The notes under the pieces: model-generated
What the model was told of the DNA's origin: nothing
Seen by the model: the letters and a program-made list of their open reading frames with translations, nothing else
Databases searched by the model: none
From: an uncultured Anaerovibrio sp.
GTDB lineage: Bacteria > Bacillota > Negativicutes > Selenomonadales > Selenomonadaceae
Reading direction: 5' to 3'
Length of the DNA stretch: 64,000 bases
Assembly: GCA_934203205.1 (NCBI GenBank)
Contig: CAKPYV010000004.1
Coordinates: forward strand, 37,522-101,521
Made by a program: the position numbers and the translations under genes
In this document: piece by piece, positions 7,880-16,204 of the stretch
How the letters are laid out: the number at the start of each line of letters is the position of its first letter
Position numbering within the stretch: the stretch's first letter is position 1

Positions 7880-8413
7880 TTAAAACAGATTTTTATTCTC
7901 TCTATTTTTATTGTATATTTCTATAACCTTATTTATATTATCTAAGGTCTTGCCTTCTTCAACAGAAATATCCCTATACCAATCTATTGCAAACTTATCT
8001 GCCTCATTTTCTATATCAGTATCATTGCGTTTCATACTTCTTTCTAATATTTTATACTGATATACATGAGATAACTCATGTAAAATTATTATATCAATAC
8101 AATCAAAAAGCATATAATATGGTAATGCATACTTTCCTCTATAAATTTCCTGTTTTATATCTTGCAATTTATTTCGCAATTCACTTACATTAAACGCTAT
8201 ATTTTCCTCGCTGGCAGTATATCTTGCTAATACCTTAATTTGAGGACATGGATACCCCTCCTCATCACAGTAATACAATTCATCAGAAAAACTAAAATTA
8301 ATATTATATTTTCTTCTCTCTATACTTTTACACTCTATAATATATTCCTTTAATCCCCCAAAACGCTGTTCAATATATTCTTTTACCGCTGGGTATTCTA
8401 CAACAAAAGACAT
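7880..8413 (-). CDS. Small HExxH zinc metallopeptidase-like protein
   Basis: The 177-aa protein has ILHELSHVYQ, an HExxH zinc site (H112, E113, H116 from this start), and ENEADKFAIDW about 20 residues later, where the acidic residues could give the third ligand. This is the pattern of ImmA/IrrE-like and related small peptidases. I chose the ATG at 8413, with a GAGGGA site 6 nt upstream, rather than the start at 8446. There is no signal peptide, so it is probably cytoplasmic. Such peptidases often cleave a repressor in mobile elements, but no helix-turn-helix repressor gene lies beside it. It may work with the FRG gene 74 bp downstream. Confidence 0.7.
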   Translation of the reverse strand: MSFVVEYPAVKEYIEQRFGGLKEYIIECKSIERRKYNINFSFSDELYYCDEEGYPCPQIKVLARYTASEENIAFNVSELRNKLQDIKQEIYRGKYALPYYMLFDCIDIIILHELSHVYQYKILERSMKRNDTDIENEADKFAIDWYRDISVEEGKTLDNINKVIEIYNKNRENKNLF

Positions 8414-8496
8414 GCTTTTCCCTCTCTTGATTCCAAGACGAAACATAACAATGTTATACTCTTATATAATACTACCTGATTTTTAGAAATTAATAT

Positions 8497-9498
8497 TTAC
8501 ATAAAACGCTTGAGTAGCGTTTCTCTATCCTTATCCAAATCATCTTCTTTAAAATTCGTTGCATTTATCTGTGCACAGCTCCTGCATACAGAATGTTTCA
8601 TACGATCTCCTGACAGCTGCATTTTAAGTAAATTTGTCCTTTTATGCCCATTCCACATATCCACAAGAGACTCATCCTGAATATTTCCTAAAATTACAGG
8701 ATATGGCGGACAGCAGCATGTTGTAACCTGACCATCTGGTAATATGTAAATCGTATAAAAAACCGTTGGGCATACTAATCGATGATTTTGAACTTCACCA
8801 TATAACCCCTTATTTCTGTCAGATATCATTTCGCTATAATCTACATCCTGAAAAGCTTCTATCACATTGTCAATATTAATGGTATCTGATATTTTAGAGA
8901 ATGTTTCATAAAAAATATCCTCTTCCCCATCCCCCAGAGCTATATCTACTGTCTTAATATGCACCTTACATTTTCCACGTGAATATTGATAAAAATAACT
9001 CAACTCGCTGACAAGATTTTCATAATTCAAATCCACCTGCGATATTTCCTGATATTTTTGGGACGTTACACCTTGAATAGATACACATAATCTATCTAAT
9101 CCTGAATCAATTAATTTTTCAGATAGTTCATGTGTAAGCAATGAGGCATTTGTTATAATTTCACAATAATTCGTCACACCTATTCCTTTAACATACTTAA
9201 CCATATCTGGCAAATTCTTATTTAGCAAAGGCTCACCTATACTGCTAAATAACACCTTCTTTATAGGTGTCGGAAATTTTTTTAGTCCATTAGCTACTTG
9301 AGTAAATATATCCCAATTCATCATTTTGGGAATAATGTGTTTATTTTTACTATAGATGTCCCCCCCCAGTGAATATTCGCAATATTTGCATTTAAAATTA
9401 CATACGTCTCCAGTCCAAAATCCAACCACATACGGCGTATTAATAGGTATTGCATTTGCCAATTTAGTTCTATTTTTATCTGCTCTTGAATCTTTCAT
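8497..9498 (-). CDS. Radical SAM/SPASM protein of the glycan locus, with an in-frame G8 tract
   Basis: A 333-aa protein with the radical SAM cluster motif CNFKCKYC (C33, C37, C40) and a C-terminal SPASM-like cysteine set (CPTVFY, TCCCPP, CRSCAQ). A clear paralogue lies at 15162-16190: both share MxWDIF, a GEPLxN segment and xSIQGxxSxKY/ISLQGxxSxKY. Radical SAM/SPASM enzymes in sugar clusters can epimerise, dehydrate or carry out other sugar chemistry; the substrate is not evident. A run of eight G (9360-9367 on the plus strand as C) encodes LGGD just after the cluster motif. It is in frame here, so the gene is ON. GGAGG precedes the ATG. Confidence 0.85.
   Translation of the reverse strand: MKDSRADKNRTKLANAIPINTPYVVGFWTGDVCNFKCKYCEYSLGGDIYSKNKHIIPKMMNWDIFTQVANGLKKFPTPIKKVLFSSIGEPLLNKNLPDMVKYVKGIGVTNYCEIITNASLLTHELSEKLIDSGLDRLCVSIQGVTSQKYQEISQVDLNYENLVSELSYFYQYSRGKCKVHIKTVDIALGDGEEDIFYETFSKISDTINIDNVIEAFQDVDYSEMISDRNKGLYGEVQNHRLVCPTVFYTIYILPDGQVTTCCCPPYPVILGNIQDESLVDMWNGHKRTNLLKMQLSGDRMKHSVCRSCAQINATNFKEDDLDKDRETLLKRFM
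9360..9367 (-). repeat. G8 homopolymer tract in the radical SAM gene
   Basis: Eight consecutive G on the coding strand near codon 45 of the 8497-9498 gene. The 16-nt context (CACT, G8, ACAT) is identical to the tract at 13649-13656. Gain or loss of one G would truncate the protein soon after its Fe-S motif. Confidence 0.75.
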
Positions 9499-9552
9499 TA
9501 TGCCTCCATATTTTTAGCTAATTATATTTTTAATATCCATCTATATAACGTC

Positions 9553-10226
9553 CTATAAATCAAAATATACTGATAATAACTTAGTATTATCATGCTTCTT
9601 GATCTGTAAACTTCCATTTTTATCATTATATGCAATAGTATTATCAGAAATTGACATATTATGTAGCACTGTATCAACTCCTAGTGTACAATAATTTCCT
9701 ATTGATTCTTTTCCTATTATCTTAGCACCTGCACTCAAATAACACCCCTTTCCTATATTCAGCAAATACTTACCTCTTTCGTCCTGTGCCGTATTTACAG
9801 TAACATTATGAAGCACAACCAAATAATCCGAATAATTAGCATTGCCTAATACAGTTCCTACAGGATGCATAAATACAAAAATATCCGGCAAATTGTTTTT
9901 ATATGAGCACCACATTCCAGATAAAGTCCTATTTAGTAATATTAACTTATCTGCAAATCTCATATTTCCATCTAGTTTCCAAATACAGTTTGCGTAGTAA
10001 TACAGGAACGCACTATATTGATCCATATTTAAATGATAAAAATTAGGTTCACCCTTGTATTTATATCCTCTTACAGATATATGAGAAAAAGAATACTCTA
10101 ATCTATCCAAAGCAAAATCAAACGCTCGCTTGTCCCCCCCCCTAGAGTACTTTTATCCGGGAAATATGTACTTGCTTGTGAATTGACATACTCAAAAAGT
10201 TCGTGACTTGATAATGACAAGATCAT
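9553..10226 (-). pseudogene. Left-handed beta-helix acetyltransferase, out of frame at a G9 tract (phase OFF)
   Basis: A proper start exists at 10226 (ATG after TATAGGAG), but this frame stops after 42 codons, just past nine G at 10134-10142. The remaining 185 codons or so continue in another frame through hexapeptide-repeat motifs (NIGKGCYLSAGAKIIG, SIGNYCTLGVD), like serine acetyltransferase-type transferases. With 7 or 10 G the two parts join into one ORF of about 224 aa through LGGGDKRAFDFAL. The 9-G state therefore reads as a reversible OFF state, or a fixed frameshift. It lies between pseI and the radical SAM gene, so the acceptor is probably the nonulosonic acid or its precursor. An in-frame TTG at 10110 could allow partial expression but has no convincing ribosome-binding site. 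Confidence 0.75.
10134..10142 (-). repeat. G9 homopolymer tract, putative phase-variation switch
   Basis: Nine G on the coding strand, about 30 codons after the start of the acetyltransferase. At nine the gene is out of frame; ten or seven would restore it. Slipped-strand change of such tracts is a known switch for surface-glycan genes, for example in Campylobacter. Confidence 0.8.
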
Positions 10227-10254
10227 ACTGTCTCCTATATATCATCTACTTGTT

Positions 10255-10283
10255 AGCTAGAAATATTGTTAATCTTTCTAGCT
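10255..10283. other. Inverted repeat between pseI and the acetyltransferase
   Basis: Perfect 9-bp arms AGCTAGAAA and TTTCTAGCT around an 11-nt loop. There is no T-run after it on the minus strand, so it is a weak terminator at best; it may limit read-through or protect the mRNA end. Confidence 0.4.
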
Positions 10284-10345
10284 TGTTATACATATGTATT
10301 ATTTAATTTTCCTATTATTGACCACAATATCTCTAAATATGCTAA

Positions 10346-11383
10346 CTACATTACAAGGTCCCAACTTAGTGGTGTCCCTCTTTTCACGTCACTTATCACT
10401 TGCTTTCCAAGTAGTGACTCATAATACTTTGGCGATAATCCCAATCCAGGTCTTATGCTTCTCATATTTTTTTCAGTTATAATGTCCCCAGCCTTCATAT
10501 CGTCTACAATATACAGACTTCTTCTAAATACCATAGATTTCTTTTCCTGCTCCTGCATTTCGTAGCTGACTTCGCCTAATGCCTCACAGGCGATATTACA
10601 TTCTCTTACAAGCTGGGCCATTTCTGCTGGTTCCATGGAAAATGCTGCGTCCACCCCGCCATCTGCTCTGGATAAAGTAAAATGCTTTTCGATAACAGTT
10701 GCTCCCAATGCCACACTGGCCACTGCAGCTCCTATACCAAGAGTATGGTCAGATAAACCAACATTGCATTTAAACAACTCTTTCATATGGGGAATGGTCA
10801 ATAGATTTGTACCTTCCGGTGTGGCCGGATAGCTGCTAGTACATTTCAGCAAAGTCAAATCTTGACAGCCATTTTCCTTGGCAGTGCGAACCAAATCATC
10901 TAATTCGCTAATGCTTGCCATACCAGTTGATACAATCATGGGCTTGCCGGTCTGGGCTACCCGCTTTATCAGTGGAATATCAATATTTTCAAAGGATGCT
11001 ATTTTGTAAATAGGACAATCCAATTCCTCCAAGAAATCTACTGCTGTAAAATCAAAGGGTGTGCTAAAGCAAACTATTCCTTTTTCCTTACACCTGTCAA
11101 AAATAGCTTTATGCCATTCCCAAGGTGTATAGGCTTTCTGATACAAGCTATATAGAGATTCACCTTTCCACAAACTATTGGAATCCTCTATGAAAAATTC
11201 ACCATCACTTTTATCAATAGTCATAGTATCCGCTATATAGGTTTGCAGTTTCAAGGCAGCTACCCCAGAATCTGCCGCTGCATCCACAATCTGCAAAGCT
11301 CGTTCTAATGAATGGTTATGATTTCCACTCATTTCTGCTATAATAAATGGTTTTTTCAAATTCTGAAAATTAAATTTGCTCAT
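10346..11383 (-). CDS. pseI: Pseudaminic acid synthase
   Basis: A 345-aa NeuB-family enzyme that condenses phosphoenolpyruvate with a 2,4-diamino-hexose to form pseudaminic acid. It has the N-terminal TIM barrel (IIAEMSGNHNHSLERAL at the start, LKLQTY, KIASFE, LLKCTSSYP, GLSDHT, EKHFTL) and a C-terminal antifreeze-like SAF domain (RSLY to the end). The segment LWKGESLYSLYQKAYTPWEWH is characteristic of PseI as opposed to sialic or legionaminic acid synthases. The ATG follows an AGAGGGG site. pseB, pseC, pseG and pseH lie upstream in the same direction. Confidence 0.93.
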   Translation of the reverse strand: MSKFNFQNLKKPFIIAEMSGNHNHSLERALQIVDAAADSGVAALKLQTYIADTMTIDKSDGEFFIEDSNSLWKGESLYSLYQKAYTPWEWHKAIFDRCKEKGIVCFSTPFDFTAVDFLEELDCPIYKIASFENIDIPLIKRVAQTGKPMIVSTGMASISELDDLVRTAKENGCQDLTLLKCTSSYPATPEGTNLLTIPHMKELFKCNVGLSDHTLGIGAAVASVALGATVIEKHFTLSRADGGVDAAFSMEPAEMAQLVRECNIACEALGEVSYEMQEQEKKSMVFRRSLYIVDDMKAGDIITEKNMRSIRPGLGLSPKYYESLLGKQVISDVKRGTPLSWDLVM

Positions 11384-11442
11384 TAATTTACATCCCCTCT
11401 ATAGGAAAGATATTCCCGTTTTTCAGTGGCCATTATCCATAT

Positions 11443-12132
11443 TCAGCGAATACTACGACCTAGCATAAATGCTTCACCATACGGACATCCCACGGTCAAT
11501 CCGCGATATTGTGCTAGAATCTTGACGCCCTCATATGACCTAGGATGTGGATATTCTCTCATTTCTGAACTATATAATTCCAACACCTTAATTTTTTTAT
11601 GAATTTGCTTAGTAATGTCCACATATACATTAGGCTGAAAAATTTTATCTGCTGTCATCATCTGCCATTCTGTGCTGGACAAAGTTTCAAAAAACAATAT
11701 CTCCCGTACTGGTTCTCCAGGCAAGGAGCGACAGGCTGTAATTACGGCATCATGTGTTACACGATGATCTACATTGACATCTCCTGCATGATGGGTATAG
11801 ACAACATCTGGCTGAAATTCATCGACTTCACTTTCAATCGTCTTTACAACATCCAGAAGTGCCACGCTATCCATTCTATTGTCTGGGAAATTGTTCATAA
11901 TGAGCTTTTCCACACCCATGAAATCGGCAACTTTTTTAGCCGTTTGATGTAATTCTGATAATTCATCAGCTCTACCTACAACGTCCCGACAGCAATCTCT
12001 ACTAGTAAGACCTTCGGCCATGATAATTGTATGAACTATATCTCCAGATTCTATATGTTTAAGAATAGCACCACCACATCCCAACACTTCATCATCCGGA
12101 TGTGCAGCTACTACTAGTATTTTTTGGCTCAT
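11443..12132 (-). CDS. PIG-L/LmbE family deacetylase
   Basis: A 229-aa enzyme with the AHPDDEVLGCGG zinc motif at residues 10-21 and THHAGDVNVDHR later, as in PIG-L N-acetyl-sugar deacetylases. These remove N-acetyl groups from amino sugars, sugar nucleotides or lipid-linked sugars. It sits between pseI and two formyltransferase genes, so a likely job is to free an amine on the pseudaminic acid intermediate so that it can be re-acylated with a formyl group. That pairing is inference. GAGAGG precedes the ATG. Confidence 0.87.
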   Translation of the reverse strand: MSQKILVVAAHPDDEVLGCGGAILKHIESGDIVHTIIMAEGLTSRDCCRDVVGRADELSELHQTAKKVADFMGVEKLIMNNFPDNRMDSVALLDVVKTIESEVDEFQPDVVYTHHAGDVNVDHRVTHDAVITACRSLPGEPVREILFFETLSSTEWQMMTADKIFQPNVYVDITKQIHKKIKVLELYSSEMREYPHPRSYEGVKILAQYRGLTVGCPYGEAFMLGRSIR

Positions 12133-12223
12133 AAAAACCTCTCATTTACGATCTTTGCTAACAACCTTTATGTCTATTTCTCTGCATTGCCGTAGATTTT
12201 TCGCAGGGGATTAATATATTGCC

Positions 12224-12898
12224 CTAATGCTTGATAAAAATTTTTGCATCTGCCAATATATGTCCATCCTTAAGGGAAGCCCTTGTAAATTCTATGTGCA
12301 AATTATTCTTGTCTAAAAAAGCAGGTGGATATGTATCTGCATCCAACATACGTATATAATCAAATATCTCTGCCAAGGACTCCAATTCGCCTACATCCCC
12401 CTCTGAAGGTTTGCGTCGCTGGAATACTACTGGCTCTCCCTGCTGCTTATAAAGCTGAGGTTTTTCCTTCACTATCTGAATAACCATCTCCTTGGTAAGT
12501 TCAGCAGCTCTCAAATATATTTCCTCTGCCGTTCCCCATAGAGATAAAGGTTGTTTGATATATATATCCCCTGCATCCAGCTGTGCTGTACATTTCAATG
12601 CTGACAATTTTGTTTCGTATATACCTCTCGCTATGAGATTTTGCAATGGACTGCCACCTCTACCAAAAGGCAAATCAGTCATATGAAATATAACACAGTT
12701 CATATTTTCGTATACCTCAGCAGGTATAATATAAGACCAATGAGGAAAGAACACCCACTCTGGTTGCAGCTTATGGAGATAATCATGTGTGATACACTCT
12801 TTATTATCTATATAGATAACATCCTTGTTTGTGCGAGTAGCAATTTCCTTTATATATTTACGATGCCATTCCTTGTTGGAAACTATAATTATGCTCAC
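12224..12898 (-). CDS. Sugar N-formyltransferase-like protein (1)
   Basis: A 224-aa protein of the methionyl-tRNA formyltransferase fold, using N10-formyl-tetrahydrofolate. Visible motifs are FHMTDLPFGRGGSPLQNLI (the catalytic H and the following PxGRGxSP loop) and LDAGDIYIK. It is shorter than tRNA formyltransferases (about 310 aa) and lacks their tRNA-binding C-terminal domain, in keeping with sugar formyltransferases. GTG start, GGAGGTG ribosome-binding site. The next gene upstream (12916-13563) is a second, divergent member, so two amino groups, or two sugars, could be formylated. Confidence 0.85.
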   Translation of the reverse strand: MSIIIVSNKEWHRKYIKEIATRTNKDVIYIDNKECITHDYLHKLQPEWVFFPHWSYIIPAEVYENMNCVIFHMTDLPFGRGGSPLQNLIARGIYETKLSALKCTAQLDAGDIYIKQPLSLWGTAEEIYLRAAELTKEMVIQIVKEKPQLYKQQGEPVVFQRRKPSEGDVGELESLAEIFDYIRMLDADTYPPAFLDKNNLHIEFTRASLKDGHILADAKIFIKH

Positions 12899-12915
12899 TA
12901 TCGCACCTCCAATAA

Positions 12916-13563
12916 CTATTCCTCATAAATCTCCAGCCTATATTTTTTCCCAAGATATTCAAACCATGCTGGATATTTTTTATTATCTACAACTCTTAGC
13001 AAATTAAACTGCTCTTTAATAGATTGATTTATATCTAATCGACTATCCGTTGGAGTTCTTCTAGCATAAAAGCTTTCCTGTCCCTTTTGAGGTCTTGCCT
13101 GAGATAAGATTTCAGGATAATTGCCTACAAAGTCCAAGCACATATCAACTGTGGTATTCCCTTGACAACTACGCAAATCTTCTACTAACTCATTACCGGT
13201 AAATACCATTTCTCTTTGCAGATATATCTGTCCAGCATCAACTGACTCGGCAGCCTCAAATAAGGTTATAGGAATAATATTCTTTCCTTCCAAAATCTGC
13301 CAAGTCATAGGCGACCAGCCTTTTCCCTGGGGCAAGGCACTTTCGTGTACTACCAGATTATGCTTGCTTTTCGCCAAAATTTCCCTGCCCACAATCCGGG
13401 AATAACTTAACATAAAGCACATATCAAAATTACTTCCAGAAGGAAATTTTTCTTCTATATGCACATTATGTCCCATCTTAATCAATTTATTCCGCAAAAC
13501 GGCAACATATGGAGCTATCCAAGAATCCTTATCTGTTAAAATTATGATATTATATTTCCTCAT
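12916..13563 (-). CDS. Sugar N-formyltransferase-like protein (2)
   Basis: A 215-aa paralogue of the 12224-12898 gene, with VVHESALPQGKGWSPMTWQI (H and PxGxGxSP loop) and SVDAGQIYLQ. No C-terminal tRNA-binding domain. It follows pseH by 69 bp. If the pseH G tract had nine G, pseH translation would end two bases before this ATG, giving possible phase-dependent coupling. A GAGGTGG site precedes the ATG. The exact substrate is unknown; the position in the pse cluster suggests a diamino-hexose or pseudaminic acid derivative. Confidence 0.85.
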   Translation of the reverse strand: MRKYNIIILTDKDSWIAPYVAVLRNKLIKMGHNVHIEEKFPSGSNFDMCFMLSYSRIVGREILAKSKHNLVVHESALPQGKGWSPMTWQILEGKNIIPITLFEAAESVDAGQIYLQREMVFTGNELVEDLRSCQGNTTVDMCLDFVGNYPEILSQARPQKGQESFYARRTPTDSRLDINQSIKEQFNLLRVVDNKKYPAWFEYLGKKYRLEIYEE

Positions 13564-13632
13564 ATCAGACAGCCACCTCTTTAGAAGATGTCATTCTGAA
13601 TGAAGATATTAAGTCACAATATATAGCAAATA

Positions 13633-14115
13633 TTATACAGAAGCATGTCCCCCCCCAGTGTACACAACGCATTTTCTGTATTTTATTACACCACTGTTAC
13701 TATTACATAATTTTACATACCCTAATCTTTCAAATACTTTCAAAGACGCTAAATTAGCCTCCTTTACCTCTGCTACTAATATGGTTCCTTCAGGCATTTT
13801 TTCTTCTAATAACTGCAAAATCTCTCTGCCATAACCATGACCTCGCCATGCAGCGTCTATACTATAGTCAATAATCCACTCATCATTTTTTAATTCCAAT
13901 CGAACCTGACCTATAGGTAGATCGCCTTTTTGTAAGATAAATATTTGTACCTCATCGCTACCTAACACCTGTAAAAACCATCGTTTATGAGAGTTCAATG
14001 GTATATAATCTGTACAAAAAGCACTTTGACGTACTACTGGATCATTTACCCAACAGAACAACATTAACACATCATCTTTTTGAGCTTTTCTTAAAAAAAT
14101 ATTTTCACTACTCAT
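13633..14115 (-). CDS. pseH: UDP-4-amino-4,6-dideoxy-AltNAc N-acetyltransferase (PseH-like GNAT), G8 tract at the 3' end
   Basis: A 160-aa GNAT acetyltransferase: LRKAQKDDVLMLFCWVND at the N terminus and the acetyl-CoA loop RGHGYGRE. It acetylates the 4-amino group made by PseC. The order pseG after pseH on this strand and the surrounding pse genes support this assignment. Eight G near the end (13649-13656) encode YTGGGHASV before the stop. Nine G would extend the protein by about 20 residues and ten would give another short tail, so slippage would change only the C terminus. Another N-acyl transferase of the same fold is possible. Confidence 0.8.
   Translation of the reverse strand: MSSENIFLRKAQKDDVLMLFCWVNDPVVRQSAFCTDYIPLNSHKRWFLQVLGSDEVQIFILQKGDLPIGQVRLELKNDEWIIDYSIDAAWRGHGYGREILQLLEEKMPEGTILVAEVKEANLASLKVFERLGYVKLCNSNSGVIKYRKCVVYTGGGHASV
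13649..13656 (-). repeat. G8 homopolymer tract at the 3' end of pseH
   Basis: Eight G on the coding strand in CACT-G8-ACAT, the same 16-nt context as the tract at 9360-9367. In the 9-G frame the reading frame stays open until TGA just before the ATG of the next gene at 13563. Confidence 0.75.
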
Positions 14116-14134
14116 TATATATGCGTTACTCCCT

Positions 14135-15160
14135 CTAGTTCTCTATTAACAAGGGCATTTGTTTTATAGCCTCTCGGATTATCCCCACCGTTACTTTTTC
14201 TGCCTTACCAAGATAATTGATCACCCCTGCTTTGCAACAATCTTCACATCCCTGTATCTGATTTTCTGCCACAGCAGTTACCAAGGCTGGCAACTCCATA
14301 TATAGCCTTTCCCATGTTGTAGAGCCTCCTGCTCCCAGCATCAAATCTGCCTTGTTCATAAACTCCGCCATATTGCTGACTTGGCAATAGTAATGCACAA
14401 AATGATATTTACTACATATCTTCTCTATTTTTTCTCTGCGGGAATTTGATACACCTGTAATAACATCTGCCGTAAAATTATAACCTTCATCATGTAGCTG
14501 AACTAATGCTTCGATAGCCTTTTCAGTTTCATTGGTCAAATCACTGCCACCATAAAACACTAAGATATTTTTGATTGTACCATCACGCTTACGGAGATGT
14601 TTTTTTGCTTTGCGAAACTCCTCTCGAAGCAATGCATGCTCTGGTCCCAAAAGCATTTTACAATGTTCTGGAACCAGTCCTGCATAGCGAACATCCTTAT
14701 TCAAATAAAAATTCTGGTCTAGCAAAATATCACAATCATGCCTGCGGTTGGCCAAATCATCTATCACCATGATTTCCCTACAATATGGACGCAACATTAG
14801 CTCCCACTGCTCATCCAAAGCATAGCTATCAACAATCAGCCTATCCACAACATCACAGCCATGTTCTTGCAAATAATGCTGTAATACCTCTATGGTTTGC
14901 TGAGCATCTACCTCCATAGGCACCGTCAGCCACAATCCATATCCATTCAGACTATATTTTTGATTAGCTACCGGCAATCTCAAAACTTCAAAGCCCTGCT
15001 TTTCTACCACCTCTATTAGATTTCCCGGCAAAACACGCATCACAAAAACTACCTTGGCATTTTTTTCTTTCTTCAACCTATGGGCTAAGGTCAAGCAACG
15101 CATAACATGACCGCTGCCAATCAAGCTAGAAGCATCGGCTCGAAAAACCATTATTACCAT
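14135..15160 (-). CDS. pseG: UDP-2,4-diacetamido-2,4,6-trideoxy-altropyranose hydrolase
   Basis: A 341-aa glycosyltransferase-B-like hydrolase that removes UDP from the diacetamido sugar before PseI acts. The N-terminal FRADASSLIGSGHVMRCLTL, the DSYALDEQWE segment, FYGGSDLTNET and GAGGSTTWERLYMELP are PseG signatures. It starts one base after the stop of the radical SAM gene, with ATG codons at 15160 and 15151; neither has a strong ribosome-binding site, suggesting translational coupling. pseH follows after 19 bp. Confidence 0.93.
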   Translation of the reverse strand: MVIMVFRADASSLIGSGHVMRCLTLAHRLKKEKNAKVVFVMRVLPGNLIEVVEKQGFEVLRLPVANQKYSLNGYGLWLTVPMEVDAQQTIEVLQHYLQEHGCDVVDRLIVDSYALDEQWELMLRPYCREIMVIDDLANRRHDCDILLDQNFYLNKDVRYAGLVPEHCKMLLGPEHALLREEFRKAKKHLRKRDGTIKNILVFYGGSDLTNETEKAIEALVQLHDEGYNFTADVITGVSNSRREKIEKICSKYHFVHYYCQVSNMAEFMNKADLMLGAGGSTTWERLYMELPALVTAVAENQIQGCEDCCKAGVINYLGKAEKVTVGIIREAIKQMPLLIEN

Positions 15161-15161
15161 C

Positions 15162-16190
15162 TTATGCTTTTGTAAACTTCTGAATCAATTCTTCTGCATG
15201 AGGATCAATCTCATCATTTTCTGATGGCACATCATTAGGATAATCACAATCCTTACACACATCATTTTGACAACGATTTCCCTTGAGCATATTCAGCAAA
15301 AATTCCCGTCTTACATCACTATTCCAAGCCTCCACCAAAGTAGTGTCCTCAATATTACCCAAGCCTTCACAACCTTGGAATGGTGCTCCACAAGGTCTAA
15401 TTTCTCCCAAAGGATCTACACACATCATATAAAAGGAAAGATAACAAGCCTTCTGCTTTTTATGCATCCTGCCAAAACGTGTTGTAGTCATATCGGTAAT
15501 ATTTTTTCCCAATATATTCGTATAATCTACATCTGCATAAAGAGGCTTAATAGTTTCTATGTGAATTTTATCGCAAATATCTCCGAACCTAGCAAGAAAC
15601 CTTTCTCTATCGCCCTCTTCCAAAGCAACATCTGCAATCTTAATATTAATTTGGCATTTATTTCGGCTATATTCGTATAAATATTTCAATACATCGTAAA
15701 AATCCTCAAAGTCAATTTCCCTACCACAAACCTCCTTATATTTTCTTGAATTCATGCCCTGCAAGGAAATAAATATTCTATCGACACCAGCATCAATTAT
15801 TTCTTCCACACGTTTACGAGTAAAAAGCAGGGCATTGGTTATAAATGACACATCATCTGCCACATCAGCTTCCTTTAACATCTTAATCATTTTAGCCATA
15901 TTGGGATTGCACAGTGGTTCACCCTGACCTGCAACAGATATAGATTTTATCTTTTGCGGAAATGCCTTTAATTGCTCAACAGTTTTCAAAAATATATCCC
16001 AATCCATATTTTTACAAATGAAATTTTTCTTCCTTAACTCCTCAGGAGACAGTGAATGAAGACAGTATTCACACTGTATATTACATGCCTGAGAAGGACT
16101 TATACCAAATGCCATTGGGGTATCCAACGGTAAAACTTCATGCAATGGCTGTCTTTTATGATTAAATACTGGTTCAAACTTTGCTTTCAT
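15162..16190 (-). CDS. Radical SAM/SPASM protein of the glycan locus (2)
   Basis: A 342-aa protein with CNIQCEYC (C36, C40, C43) and a SPASM-like tail (CYLSFYMMC, RPCGAPFQGC, CKDC). It is a paralogue of 8497-9498, with the same domain order and length but no G tract, so it would stay on when the other switches. GGAGAG precedes the ATG. Its place directly before pseG suggests modification of the same sugar or of the glycosylated protein. SPASM proteins can also act on peptides, so a role on a protein target cannot be excluded. Confidence 0.85.
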   Translation of the reverse strand: MKAKFEPVFNHKRQPLHEVLPLDTPMAFGISPSQACNIQCEYCLHSLSPEELRKKNFICKNMDWDIFLKTVEQLKAFPQKIKSISVAGQGEPLCNPNMAKMIKMLKEADVADDVSFITNALLFTRKRVEEIIDAGVDRIFISLQGMNSRKYKEVCGREIDFEDFYDVLKYLYEYSRNKCQINIKIADVALEEGDRERFLARFGDICDKIHIETIKPLYADVDYTNILGKNITDMTTTRFGRMHKKQKACYLSFYMMCVDPLGEIRPCGAPFQGCEGLGNIEDTTLVEAWNSDVRREFLLNMLKGNRCQNDVCKDCDYPNDVPSENDEIDPHAEELIQKFTKA

Positions 16191-16204
16191 TATAAAACTC
16201 TCCT

